DNA of 64,000 bases from Incurvaria masculella. Taxonomy: Eukaryota; Arthropoda; Insecta; Lepidoptera; Incurvariidae. Every line of letters starts with the position of its first letter. Within the stretch, counting starts at the first letter, position 1. Where the stretch lies: NCBI GenBank assembly GCA_946894095.1, contig OX335649.1:16696001-16760000 (forward strand), written 5' to 3'. The notes beneath the pieces are model-generated. The model was given only the letters and a program-made list of their open reading frames with translations. It searched no databases and was not told the DNA's origin. Below, in pieces: positions 47,979-59,900 of the stretch. The translations under genes and the position numbers were made by a program.

Positions 47979-50900
47979 GTGAGTTGATGGTCGAATCGTA
48001 AAACATTGAAATAGTGGCGATCCATTATTTATGGGAAAGGTAATTGACAGATTCTCTTTTGAATGAGACGTCTTCACTGGGAAACGACCGCTCGCCTACT
48101 TGATTTCTGGACACGTCACTTACATAAGTGCTCTGAAGAAGTCTAAAGTGAACTGGTAAACTACACTCCGAGTTTCACGTGGGCGGAGCCGCAGCCAACT
48201 ACTTACTATCTGTGCCGGTCAAGCATTTTGATCCAGGGGACAATAGCCAACAGGTTTTTATCTGTTATATTAGTAAGTATTAAGCAAAAAAAATAACAGG
48301 CAAATTTACAGTTTACGTCCCGATAAAGCGAAAATGTCCCGAAAAATTTTAAATTTCCATATTAAAGAGTGGCCATTATTTGTAATTTGCGAGTGTCCGA
48401 TTCCATGCGGCCAGAGTAGAGCAAAAATCATAAAATATTGATGTTCTTATCCATTACCATCTTTTGAACTAAGGATCGGCTTGAAAAAAAAACCGGCCAA
48501 GTGCGAGTCGGACTCGCACACGAAGAGTTCCGTACCATCCGACAATATTTAACACAAAAAACGTTTTTTTTAGGAAACCCTTTAATTTTTATTATTTTTA
48601 AATTTTACCTATTTCTTGTTATAGCGGCAAAATAAATACATACTCTGTGAAAATTTTAGCTGCCTAACTATTACGGCTCATGAGTACAGCCCTGTGACGG
48701 ACGGACGGACGGACGGACGGATGGACGGACGGACAGCGGAGGCTTAGTAATAGGGTTCCGTTGGAACCCTTTCGGTACGGACTCGTAAAAATCACATTTA
48801 GTTTGTCAATGCTATTATTCATTATGTGATCATGGAACAAATAAGATTAATAGCTCATAGATAACAGCTTTAAAATCAAACTATCTTAAAACCTTCTAAG
48901 CAGTTGGCACGATAAAAAACTAATGACTTTCAACCTTAACCAGGTTCAATATTGACTTTTTTGCTAGCCTTCTTAACACGACACCGGTTTTTGTGAAGCA
49001 AGATGACGGTGCGGAACGCAAGATTCGTGTCTTACATTACATCTGATAACGGAGTGCAGACCATAAATATGGAGCTTAGACCATATAGACATGATAGTAA
49101 TCTTATATCTCGGAATATAATGTCTCGACAAACAACACTGAGCTGGTAGAGCTACTAATGAAAATGTAAGTTACGTGTGAGGGCGAGTTTACGTCGACAT
49201 CCCCCGAATACCTTTTTTACGTACAGCGCGACATATCGCGTACACCTGACTCATCTAAGTAGTTACGCATACGAAATAATGGCCAGGTGCTTTTTAGGGT
49301 TCCGTACCCAAAGGGTGAAAACGAAACCCTATTACTGAGCCTCCACTGTCCGTCAATCCGTCCGTCCGTCCGTCCATCCGTCCATCCGTCCATCCGTCCG
49401 TCACAGGCCTGTATCTCATGAACCGTAATATGTAGGCAGCTGAAATTTTCACAGAGTGTGTATTTATTTTGCCGCTATAACAAGGTAGGTAGGTAAAATC
49501 AATGGGGCCCCCGTACAAAAAACGTGTTTTTTTTGTTAAATCTCTAACGATGGTACGCAACCCTTCGTGTGCGAGTCCCACTCGCACTTGGCCGGTTTCC
49601 GGTGATGTTGATGACATTTTGTTTGTGACATCGGATGAACGGGTCGAACATTTTCTGCGGGCTCATTATGCGCCTCGCTCAAAATGACCAAGCACCTTTG
49701 CGGTGCAAACAAGAAATGAATGGCAATCGTCGGTTAAATCTGGCGTCGAGTTGTGTATCCGAAAGTATTGTGGTTAGTGAATATAGTAATGACCGTGACA
49801 ATGCTCAATTTGATGAGAGACTCCGAGCTGTTCGGGTTGGCGACCGACGAGACGCGCAGAGGTCAAGGCCAGAACGGGCACTATTTAGACATTGTCTCTT
49901 GTTTTTTTTCATCGATATACTAAAACAATAAAATCGAAGAGTTTGTTAATTTCTTTTGTTTGAACCACTGAGGTAATATGTAAATAATGCGTTTAAACAA
50001 ATTCAAAGGTTTGAACCATGGAGGTGAAGAAATAACCACCTCCATGGTTTGAACAAATAATTTAGATCTTTGATTTGAACGCGGTAATCTTTGGAACCAG
50101 TCTGATTTGAAACGTTATTTTTGCATTTGGTAGCCCAATTATTGAGGAAGATCATGCTACGACACTTAGGAGTCGAGCAAAAAAAGTCAGAATTGGAAAG
50201 AACGCTAAGCGAAAACGAAGCAATAACGCGGGCGGGCGATGCGACGCGGTTGATCGGCTAAAATTGGTTTGTCACTCTTTCATCACTGATTCGTTGAACA
50301 TGTTAATCTTACAAAGACAGTATCCCATTGTAGCTCCATGCAACAAAAACATTTCACGCTATGACATGATTCTCCTGCTCGTTTTGGCCCATAATAAATC
50401 CAAAATTTTAATTATTTCCGGCTAATAATAGGCCTTGTAAAACCGAGGCACCCACTAGCATAGTCTGACGATAAGAAATCGCTTATTTAATGAATGTCTC
50501 ACCAAGAACTTGAATTTCGAATCGCACGCCATTTTCGACAGTCAATTGTCGAGTCAACCGTATTTGGTGTTTGAAGAACGTTTGTTTATAGTAAAAACCA
50601 ATGATTTCAAAGGTAAGGATACGCCCTTATATAAAATTGAAACAAATCTTCTCCATACAAGCAAAAAGTAGCGCCATCTATCCAAACTCGGAAGAACTAC
50701 GTGAACTCCGTGTCAAAGCCGTGTTGACAACTCGCCGCCATGTTGCATTAGGTCTAACGATGTAACCTTGTACCTGCGTACTTAAAGGTTTTCTTTTTAG
50801 TTTAAACTTTTAAGTTCATTTAGTACAGTCGAAAAACCAATTTACATATAACAAAAAATAAATTATGAATGAAAAATGTTTTTTTTTAATTTCAAGGTAT

Positions 50901-53900
50901 TCAAGTTAAATACAATTTGAATTTTCTCTTTTACCTGCTTGGTCTGTGATCTACCTGCCTGTCATATCAAAATTTGTTTTCATTATATCTTGGGAAACCC
51001 TGGTCGTAGACCTATCATGCGACCACTCGAAGTAAAGGTCCCGACCTGATCCACCTGACTGTCATGTCAAAATTTGTTTTCGTTATATCTTGGGAAACAC
51101 TGGTCGTAGACCCATCATGCGACCACTCAAAGTAAACGCTCCGACCTGATCTACCTGTCTGTCATGTCAACATTTGTTTTCGTTATATCTTGGGAAACAC
51201 TGGTCGTAGACCCATCATGCAACCACTCAAAGTAAACGCCGCGATCTGATCTACCTACCCGTCATGTCTAAATCTGTTTTGATCGTTTTCTTTGTGTGGT
51301 CGCATGATGACTGTACGACCAGTGATTCCAAAGATACAACGAAAACAAATTTTGACATGACAAGCAGGTAGATCAGGTCGGGGCGTTTACTTTGAGTGGT
51401 CGCATGATGGGTCTACGATCAGCGTATCCCAAGATATAACGAAAACAAATTTTGACATGACTGGCAGGTAGATCAGGTCGGGACGTTTACTTTGAGTGGT
51501 CGCATGATAGATCACATTAAAAAAAATCTTTGATGACCCACTCATACTCATATCCACTCCAAAATAAACCAGAAATAAAAAGGACGCCCGTACAAGGTTA
51601 GTTCACCTACACGTGCGACGCGCGGCATGGCGTCACTTGCCCGGTTATGAACTTTGGTAGTTAATTAAATTATCGATTGAAAATGCAATTATTCAATTGT
51701 TAAACAGGAAAAAATATTATCTGAGTTTACTTATCGATGATACGTTATTACATGTGTCTTTGTAACTTTCGTATCGTATTTTATGCACCCTTTTACTATG
51801 CAACTAGGCATTTTCACGACTCAACATCACTCTGCCCCGGTCCGCAGACGACTGAAACGACGTTGGCCCTAAAACGAATATTTTAGGGCCAACGTACTGG
51901 TGCCATTAGTCGTGCGCGTTGACCGGGTCCTTACGAAGTAATATATAAGTCAATGGTAAAAACCCTTACAAAATGGAATTCATGACAACTTTACATCGTT
52001 CCAAGATATCATGACAAATTCACCTTTTTGAATATCAAAATTCATTTCATAAGTTTACATTTAACATCGCTTCTATATGTCCTACAATCTTTCAAATTTA
52101 ATTTGATCCACTTCCCAGTTCGGATGACAATGAAATATTAAAAAAAAAACCGGCCGAGTGCGAGTCACACTCGCACACGAAGGGTTCTGGGGGTCCATTC
52201 AGGGCAAGAGTGAGTTCGAATTCGTCACTAAATATCAACTCAATTTTTTAAATAGTCAATGTTCCCACACTTCTTGAACATCATTACAGTTAGGTAAAAG
52301 TCTGGTCTGTCCCGTAAATACGTTGGAAGTATAAATAACGGTTCCGTTATTTAAATAATAATATATTTCCCAGCTATTTTTAGGTTAACTCACTCCCGAA
52401 CTCGAACTCATTCTTACCTGAATGGACCCCCTGTACCAATATACAACATTTGAACCAAATAAATCACGTTTCTTGTATGGTGGTCCCTTCCATTTTTATA
52501 TATTTTTTTAAATTTACCTATTTGCTGTTATATCGGCAACATAAATACACACTCTGTGAAATTGTATAATTTAATAAATTGAGGGGTTTCATTTAATTTA
52601 AAGTTTATTTTTTATTTTAAGCAAAGCGTTTAAAAAGCTTTTTCAAAAGAAAACTTTTTCTTTAAAATAATAAGTAATTAAATGTTCTTTGAATTACGCC
52701 CTTATCAAACTGCACGCAATCGGCTCGCATCACGCCTTACGTTATCCAAAAAATAGCAATAATCCATCTAAGGGAACCACCATGGTGAACAGGCAATGTT
52801 ACTGATTCAGTCCGAGGTTTTTTTTGCATTTCTTACCTTTCTAACTGGTAAATTGGGCGAATAACACGTCGTTTGACAGTTTTGACAGTCTAAACGTCAG
52901 ATTTAAGTACTCACTTGCCTGTTCACCAGGCGAGGTCATTACATTGGAGAATTACAGCAAGTGGCGAAATTGGTTAGACTCAATACCCAGTTTGGCTGGT
53001 TCGGGTCCAGCCTTGCAGTATATTCGTAAAGTAGTTCTTTTTACAGGGATCTTTCTTTAAATAATGTGTCCTTGCTTCACGGTCGATTACAAATAAACTG
53101 ATATTTGTCATGAACTGTTGCATATGATATGAATTGTTGATTCTCATCAATTTAGCATTCTTATCTGTGATTCTAAATACTTTTGTAAACTAGACTAAGT
53201 GGACGTTGAAAAAAAAACCGGCCAAGTGCGACTCGGACTCGCAAACGAAGGGTTCCGTACCATCGTAAAAAAAAAACAAAAAAAAACACGTTTTATGTAT
53301 GGGAGCCCCCTTTAATTTTAATTATTTTGTAATCTTACCTATTTGTTGTTGTAGCGGCAAAATAAATACACACTCTGTGAAAATTTCAGCTGTCTACCTG
53401 TTACGGTTACTGAGATACAGCCCTGTGACAGACGGACAGACGGACGGACGGACGGACAGCGGAGGCTTAGTAATAATAGGGTTCCCTTTTCACCCTTTGG
53501 GTACGGAACCCTAAACACCAGCGGAGTTTCTTGCCAGTTCTTCTTAGCTGGGATTATTGCTGAACTGGCTAATGATAAAATATGAAAAATCCGACTATGG
53601 ATCATGATTAAAAATAAACAATACATTCTCATACATGTCACATTCCTTGGTAAACTTTAGTTCACTTGGCCGAAAAACACGTCGTTTGACAGCATGGTAC
53701 GAAATGCAACGTCAGATTTAATCACTCTCTGGCCTGTCCTGCAATTCACCCGGCGAGTTAAATTAGCACGGTAACACCTCAGGGGGTCCATTCAGGGCAA
53801 GAGTGAGTTCGAATTCGTCACTAAATATCAACTCACTTTTTTAAAGAGTTCATGTTTTCACACTTCTTGAACATCATTTTAGTTTGGTAAAAATCTGGTT

Positions 53901-56900
53901 TGTCTTATAAATACGTTGGAAGTATAAAACCCAGTTCCGTTATTTAAATAATGTTTTTAGGTTAACTCACTCGCAAACTCGAACTCACTCTTACCTGACA
54001 TGAGGATCGGTGATGCTAGGAGATTGTCGTAGGTCCAAAAGTACTCGCGACGTCACGCCGGCGACACAAAACCAAATGTCGTGTCACGGACAGCCAAAGA
54101 GGACAGCGGTACATTGACGCCTCGCGTTGCGTCACTGTTTATCACATCCGCCGTGTTCACGAGCGCTTGCCGGGACGCGATAACGACTTTTCGGATGATG
54201 CATGAACTTTGTACGGCGGACGGTGATTCGACGTGAGGCTCGGCGCGGGCGCGCGAATCGGAACGTGTCAAATGTTCAGAGCCCGTAGTCCCAGTTGTCA
54301 CCTAAATTGGCGTTTACGCCAAACCGATCGACTGGCGTTTTCAAATGTATGGTGAAATTGGGGAGCGCGCGTAGTGGGCGTTCAGCGAACTAACATTTGC
54401 GAGTCCGAGTTTGATTTGAAAGCTTAAGGTGGCCCATCCTGCTCAACTCCCCATACAAACGGGGAAAGAAGATCACGCCCATATTTCTTGTCAGAGGTCC
54501 CAAGTTTTGCTCAAAATAGCTTTATTTGATCGAACTAGATGTCTGATGTCCATTGGCATTGTAAAATTGTGTTTGGTTTCTAAGTTATAAGGTCCGAAAG
54601 TTCGAATTTATCACGTGTTTTATGCAATAACTTTGGAGATGGATTACGCAATGATAAAGTAAGAACATCTTAAAAAGTTTAGTCATCGGACATAGCTTAT
54701 TTAATCAAGAATTATAATCTATTTGGTTTTTGTTAGATTTTTGTGCAGCGGTCGTGGTTTACTTTTAGCTATGAGTCGTTTTGTAGTTGATTTTTTTGTA
54801 AATCTTATCAAATCATACACTATGTACATTGTCTTTTTTGTGGACATGTTGCATCTTCCTCATCACGGAGCCTGTCTTTTTTTTAAACAGAGAAGGTCCC
54901 AGAGCGCAACAGCACGGTTTTGTACCGTGCCCGCGAATGAGTTCGACCCGCCGGGTTGGGCCACCTTAATCACCGTACGTCGACGTTGCCGTTAACGTCG
55001 ACTCCGCGTTTTCATACAAATCGGAAGTCCGAGTTTGACTTTGACAGCTTGAAGAAGTAATATCACAGAATATCTAGTAAAAAACTTGTATGGAGTTTGA
55101 CGTTTTTACGGAACTTCAAAGTTCCGTAAACGCCAATTTAGGTTAGAACTCGAGACTGACCATTCAGATTGCGAACGTGACTTGGATCGGGGGTTAACCG
55201 GCGTAAGATATGTGAAAATATGTGAGGTAACTCGATCAATTCTGCAACAATTAGAAGCGTTTATGGCATATCTCCTGCGCTTTTACTAGGTAGAATATTT
55301 GGCATCCACTGCATTAGGTCCACGGACGTCACAAATTCGTTTTGCGGCATGCATTGTATTTTTTCCTTTTTAGGATTCCGTACCCAAAGGGTGCCAACGG
55401 AACCCTATTACTAAGCCTCCGCTGTCCTTCCATCCGTCCGTCTCTCACAGGGCTGTATCTCGTGAACCGTAATAGGTAGGAAGCTGAAATTTTCACAGAG
55501 TATTTATATATTTGCCGTTATAACAACAGGTAACATAAAAAAATAAATGGAGGCCCCCATACAAAAAACGTGATTTTTTGGTGTTAGATATTGTACGATC
55601 GTACGGAACCCTTTGTGTGCGTGTCCGACTCGCACTTGGCCGGTTTTTTTTAATAAAATTTTAAAATTTATCGAATTGTTTCATTAGATCCATTATATTG
55701 GCAGTAACAAAAAAATCATTAAAAATAGCGGCAAACAACATTTTACTAGGTAGTTTCTTTTTTTTAAATGTTACCTTTTAATGTCATCGAAACCAGCCAG
55801 ATACAAATTGTACAGCCAAAGAAATTTGATTACAAGTTTATACATATTATATGTGAAAACACTTTTTTCAAGACCTTTTATGTATATAATACATTGCACA
55901 TTTTGATTGATATATTTACATTGATATATTTAATTTATTTTCCTGAATTTCCCATCCAAAGTCGTAACATGGAAATTTATAGGTCGTTAACCCCCTTAAA
56001 TTGTTCAGCTTCAGTACCGCGTAAATTCACAACCACTCTTTCATTTCAGCTTTTTCAGCAGCGTCTGTTGGCTATTCCGTCCGTCTATTATAAACGCACG
56101 TGTAAAAATAGTAAAGAATCGAGCGTACGTAATGTGACGCACGTTAAATCATTTGTGCTTTAAGATTTTTCCACGCTTAAAACATGAAATTCACATGTTA
56201 ATTTGTAAGAAGTCGCTCAACCCAATTTTCAATTATCCTTGTCTGGTCTTTTCTTTAGTATACTCTACAACGATTCACCGTCTAACAGTTTTTAGTTAGG
56301 GTCCCGTCGCAAAAAGCGGAAAGGGGCTGGTGTCTGTCGGTCACACGAATTTTCTACCGAATTGTTCTCCTATTAACGATTGTTTAAAAAAATCTGAATC
56401 CGAGTTATGCGGAAACTAATTACTTTTGCTCAAAACATCATAATTTTGAGAAAAAGCTAGATATCTGAAACGCATTTTTTTTGAAATCGCAAAATAATCC
56501 TACGTCTTGAGGCCCTAAGTCCAGCAGTGACGGGGCCCTCGGGACTTTAACACGTTCACGCTTGACCGTTCTTTTATACTGTGGTGCCAATCAAATCAAG
56601 AAAGGGACCCAACCTTCCCCTACTAGGATTAAACTATGGTCGAAGCGGAAATGAAAAATTGTCCGTGTTTTCCATCCAGTTCAATGTAGCCGTGCTCATA
56701 AAGGGAAGGTCTTGGCATGGCACCTAATTCCTTCGGGAATGTATTGTATTAGGTTAATATAACGGTATTTGTCTGGTATTAGCCATCCATGTCAGGTTGG
56801 TTGCATACAAAAAACACTTCTTAAGGTGGCCCAACCCGGCGGCCTCAACTCATTTGCGGGCACGGTACAAAACCGTGCTGTTGCGCTCTAGGACCTTCTC

Positions 56901-59900
56901 TGTTTCTAAGAATAAGACAGGCTCCGTGATGAGGAAGATGCAACCTGTCCACAAAAAAGACAATGTGCATAGTGTATGATTTGGTAAGATTTACGAAAAT
57001 TTTAATTTCAAAACGACTTATAGCTAAAAGTAAACCACGACCGCTGTAGTCAAAAATCTACCAAAAACCAAATAGATTATAAATTTTGATTAAATTAGCT
57101 ATGTCTGATGACTAATCTTTTTAAGATGTTCTTACTTTATCATTGCGTAATCCACCTCCAAAGTTATTGTATAAAACGCGCGAAAAATCCAAACTTTCGG
57201 ACGTTATAACTTGGAAACCAAACACAATTTTACAATGCCAACGGTCATCAGACATCTAGTTCAATCAAATAAAGCTATTTTGAGTAAAATTTTTGATCTC
57301 TGACAAGAAATATAGGCGTGATCTTCTTTCCCCTTTTGTATGGGGAGATGAGCGGGATGGGCCGCCTTAAAACATGCGTCTCCCTAGAACCATAGATTGT
57401 TTTGCTCACAACAGAATATAGAGGCTGACTTTTGAACATCGCAGATAAGAATCTTCATATACATATGTATATATACATATGTACGTATACATATGTACGT
57501 CAAACTGAATATATAAGTTTTCAAGTAGGTATATAATGTTGTTATTTGCCTTCCTACACACCTTATCGCTCTCGGCGCGGTGACTTGCATTTTCAACCGA
57601 TTGGTGATACAATTTATGCAATATTTACCTCGTCAATAAGGTCTTTTTTGCTGTGCTCCGAAAGTCACGCTGTGTGTATTCATGCTATATAATCGCCGAT
57701 TATGCATATAAATACACATCAATAATATAATTTGGTGACGACAAGTAAATTATCTTGTTAGGACTGCTTGTACCTAGTAGGGGTGGACAGAATTGTGACG
57801 ATTGAAAATAAATCCGTTAAAAAAAAGCATTTGGCTAGTTACTTCTATAAATAGGCATTGACATACATATTACATATCACTGTAAATAAGTGACAACTGA
57901 CAGACATGTTTATGCGGTTCAATACTGTCGTGAAGTCATCGGGGCTCTGAGCTTGGAAAATTTTAAGAAATGCTCTCTTGGTCCTTTGGCCAAGGCACAA
58001 TTTTGCACGCCGACTGCGAATAAAATTTGCGAAATTGACTTTCAAGCCCTAACGTTTTCCTACCACTAAAAGTTATCAAAGTTTAATTAACATTTTTAAT
58101 CACTCGAGAACTGTCTCTATTTTCCAGTAAAAAATAATCTAAAAGTGACAGTAAATATAACACAACTTTTTCCAATGTTTATTAGCCAATATTTTCCAAT
58201 CTAAAAGGTAAATTAAAAATATACAGACGTAGGTCCTAACAAAATATATTTTAGAATCCAAAATTTAAAAAAACCTTGTAAAACATTTGGATGTAAACAA
58301 TTATCGCCCGTATTAAGGTGGCCCTACCCGGCGGCCTCAACTCATTTGCGGGCACGGTACAAAACCGTGCTGTTGCGCTCTGGGACCTTCTCTGTTTCTA
58401 AGAATAAGACAGGCTCCGTTATGAGGAAGATGCAACCTGTCCACAAAAAAGACAATGTGTATAGTGTATGATTTGGTAAGATTTACGAAAATTTTAATTT
58501 CAAAACGACTTATAGCTAAAAGTAAACCACGACCGTTGTAGTAAAAAATCTAACAAAAACCAAATAGATTATAAATCTTGATTAAACAAGCTATGTCTGA
58601 TGACTAATCTTTTTAAGATGTTCTTACTTTATCATTGCGTAATCCACCTCCAAAGTAATTGTATAAAACGCGCGAAAAATCCGAACTTTCGGACGTTATA
58701 ACTTGGAAACCAAACACAATTTTACAATGCCAATGGTCATCAGACATCTAGTTCAATCAAATAAAGCTATATTGAGCAAAATTTTGGATCTCTGACAAGA
58801 AATATAGGCGTGATCTTCTTTCCCCTTTTGTATGGGGAAATGAGCGGGATGGGCCACCTTAAGCTGGCAATGAAAATACTTCGAATTCTCCTCTGAATGA
58901 GTGAGGGATCAATAATATTTTAAAGATCGGCTTAGAAGCGTAAAATGTATAGCGTGAACTGCGTATATAATGGTAATAAGTTAAGTTATCAAAATATCTA
59001 AGCGTACAGACGTAGCTCACAGTTGGTTTATTTAACGTGCAAAATTTCACAGGAAACAGCACGGGCCATCAGTATGAAACTAGATCATCTCATTATCCTC
59101 CGTGTGCAGTTCTCACGTGGCGCTGGACTCGAGAATATCAGGAGTGAGTGAATCTCATGGTCGGTTTTGTATTAGCCATCCATGTCCAGTTACTCTATGC
59201 AATCGAATTGTCTTGCCGGCGCTACCGTCAGTGTATGTATTATTACTAAAACGTGACATCCTACCTTACTCGATAGTTTGAGGGGAACCAAAACGCTACC
59301 TGTAAACTTCTTTGCCTGCAAGGGGCCCGAATATGTTCGCTGAACCAACATCGCCTTGCCCCAAAATAGCTCGTTCTCAATTTAGACAATCTGGCAGCGA
59401 AATAGTTAATATATATATAGTATGTGAATGATAAATAGGAAAGCGAGCAGTGAATGACAATAGCATTTATTGTATGCAGACAGTTGCAGATATACATGTT
59501 TTGCTTAACATAGATTAAGTCTATGTCTATGTTGTAAACAATGTTCGCCAGTTAATTTCTTGCCAGTTAATCTGCGCCTTTATTGAACTGGCTGTATAAA
59601 TATGACAAATCCGAGTACATTGTGCTGTTTATGAATAACTACATAACAAAATAATGGTCATTGTAGGCATCACATGTTTTGGGACAAGATCAATTCTAGC
59701 GAACAGTGACTGTCACAATTTTGTGTTAAAATCCGCCGACGTTGCGGATAAATAAGATCGCTCGAAAATGTTCGGTCTCTCTGTTCTTTAGCTGTTATTA
59801 TACCACCTACTTGATTTAATATTCAAGTTGCCCTTGTGTCAGTGTATTCGTCAATAGGTCAATAAAATGGGTTCTTTTAACCTTGGATTTATTGCAAAAA

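Noticed and set aside
50948..51512. CRISPR array
   Set aside because: The 100-bp units are contiguous with no unique spacers, and half are inverted. The genome is eukaryotic.
55768..56163. 131-codon plus-strand open frame
   Set aside because: Phe/Ile/Tyr/Lys-rich composition expected of AT-rich non-coding DNA, with no recognisable motif.
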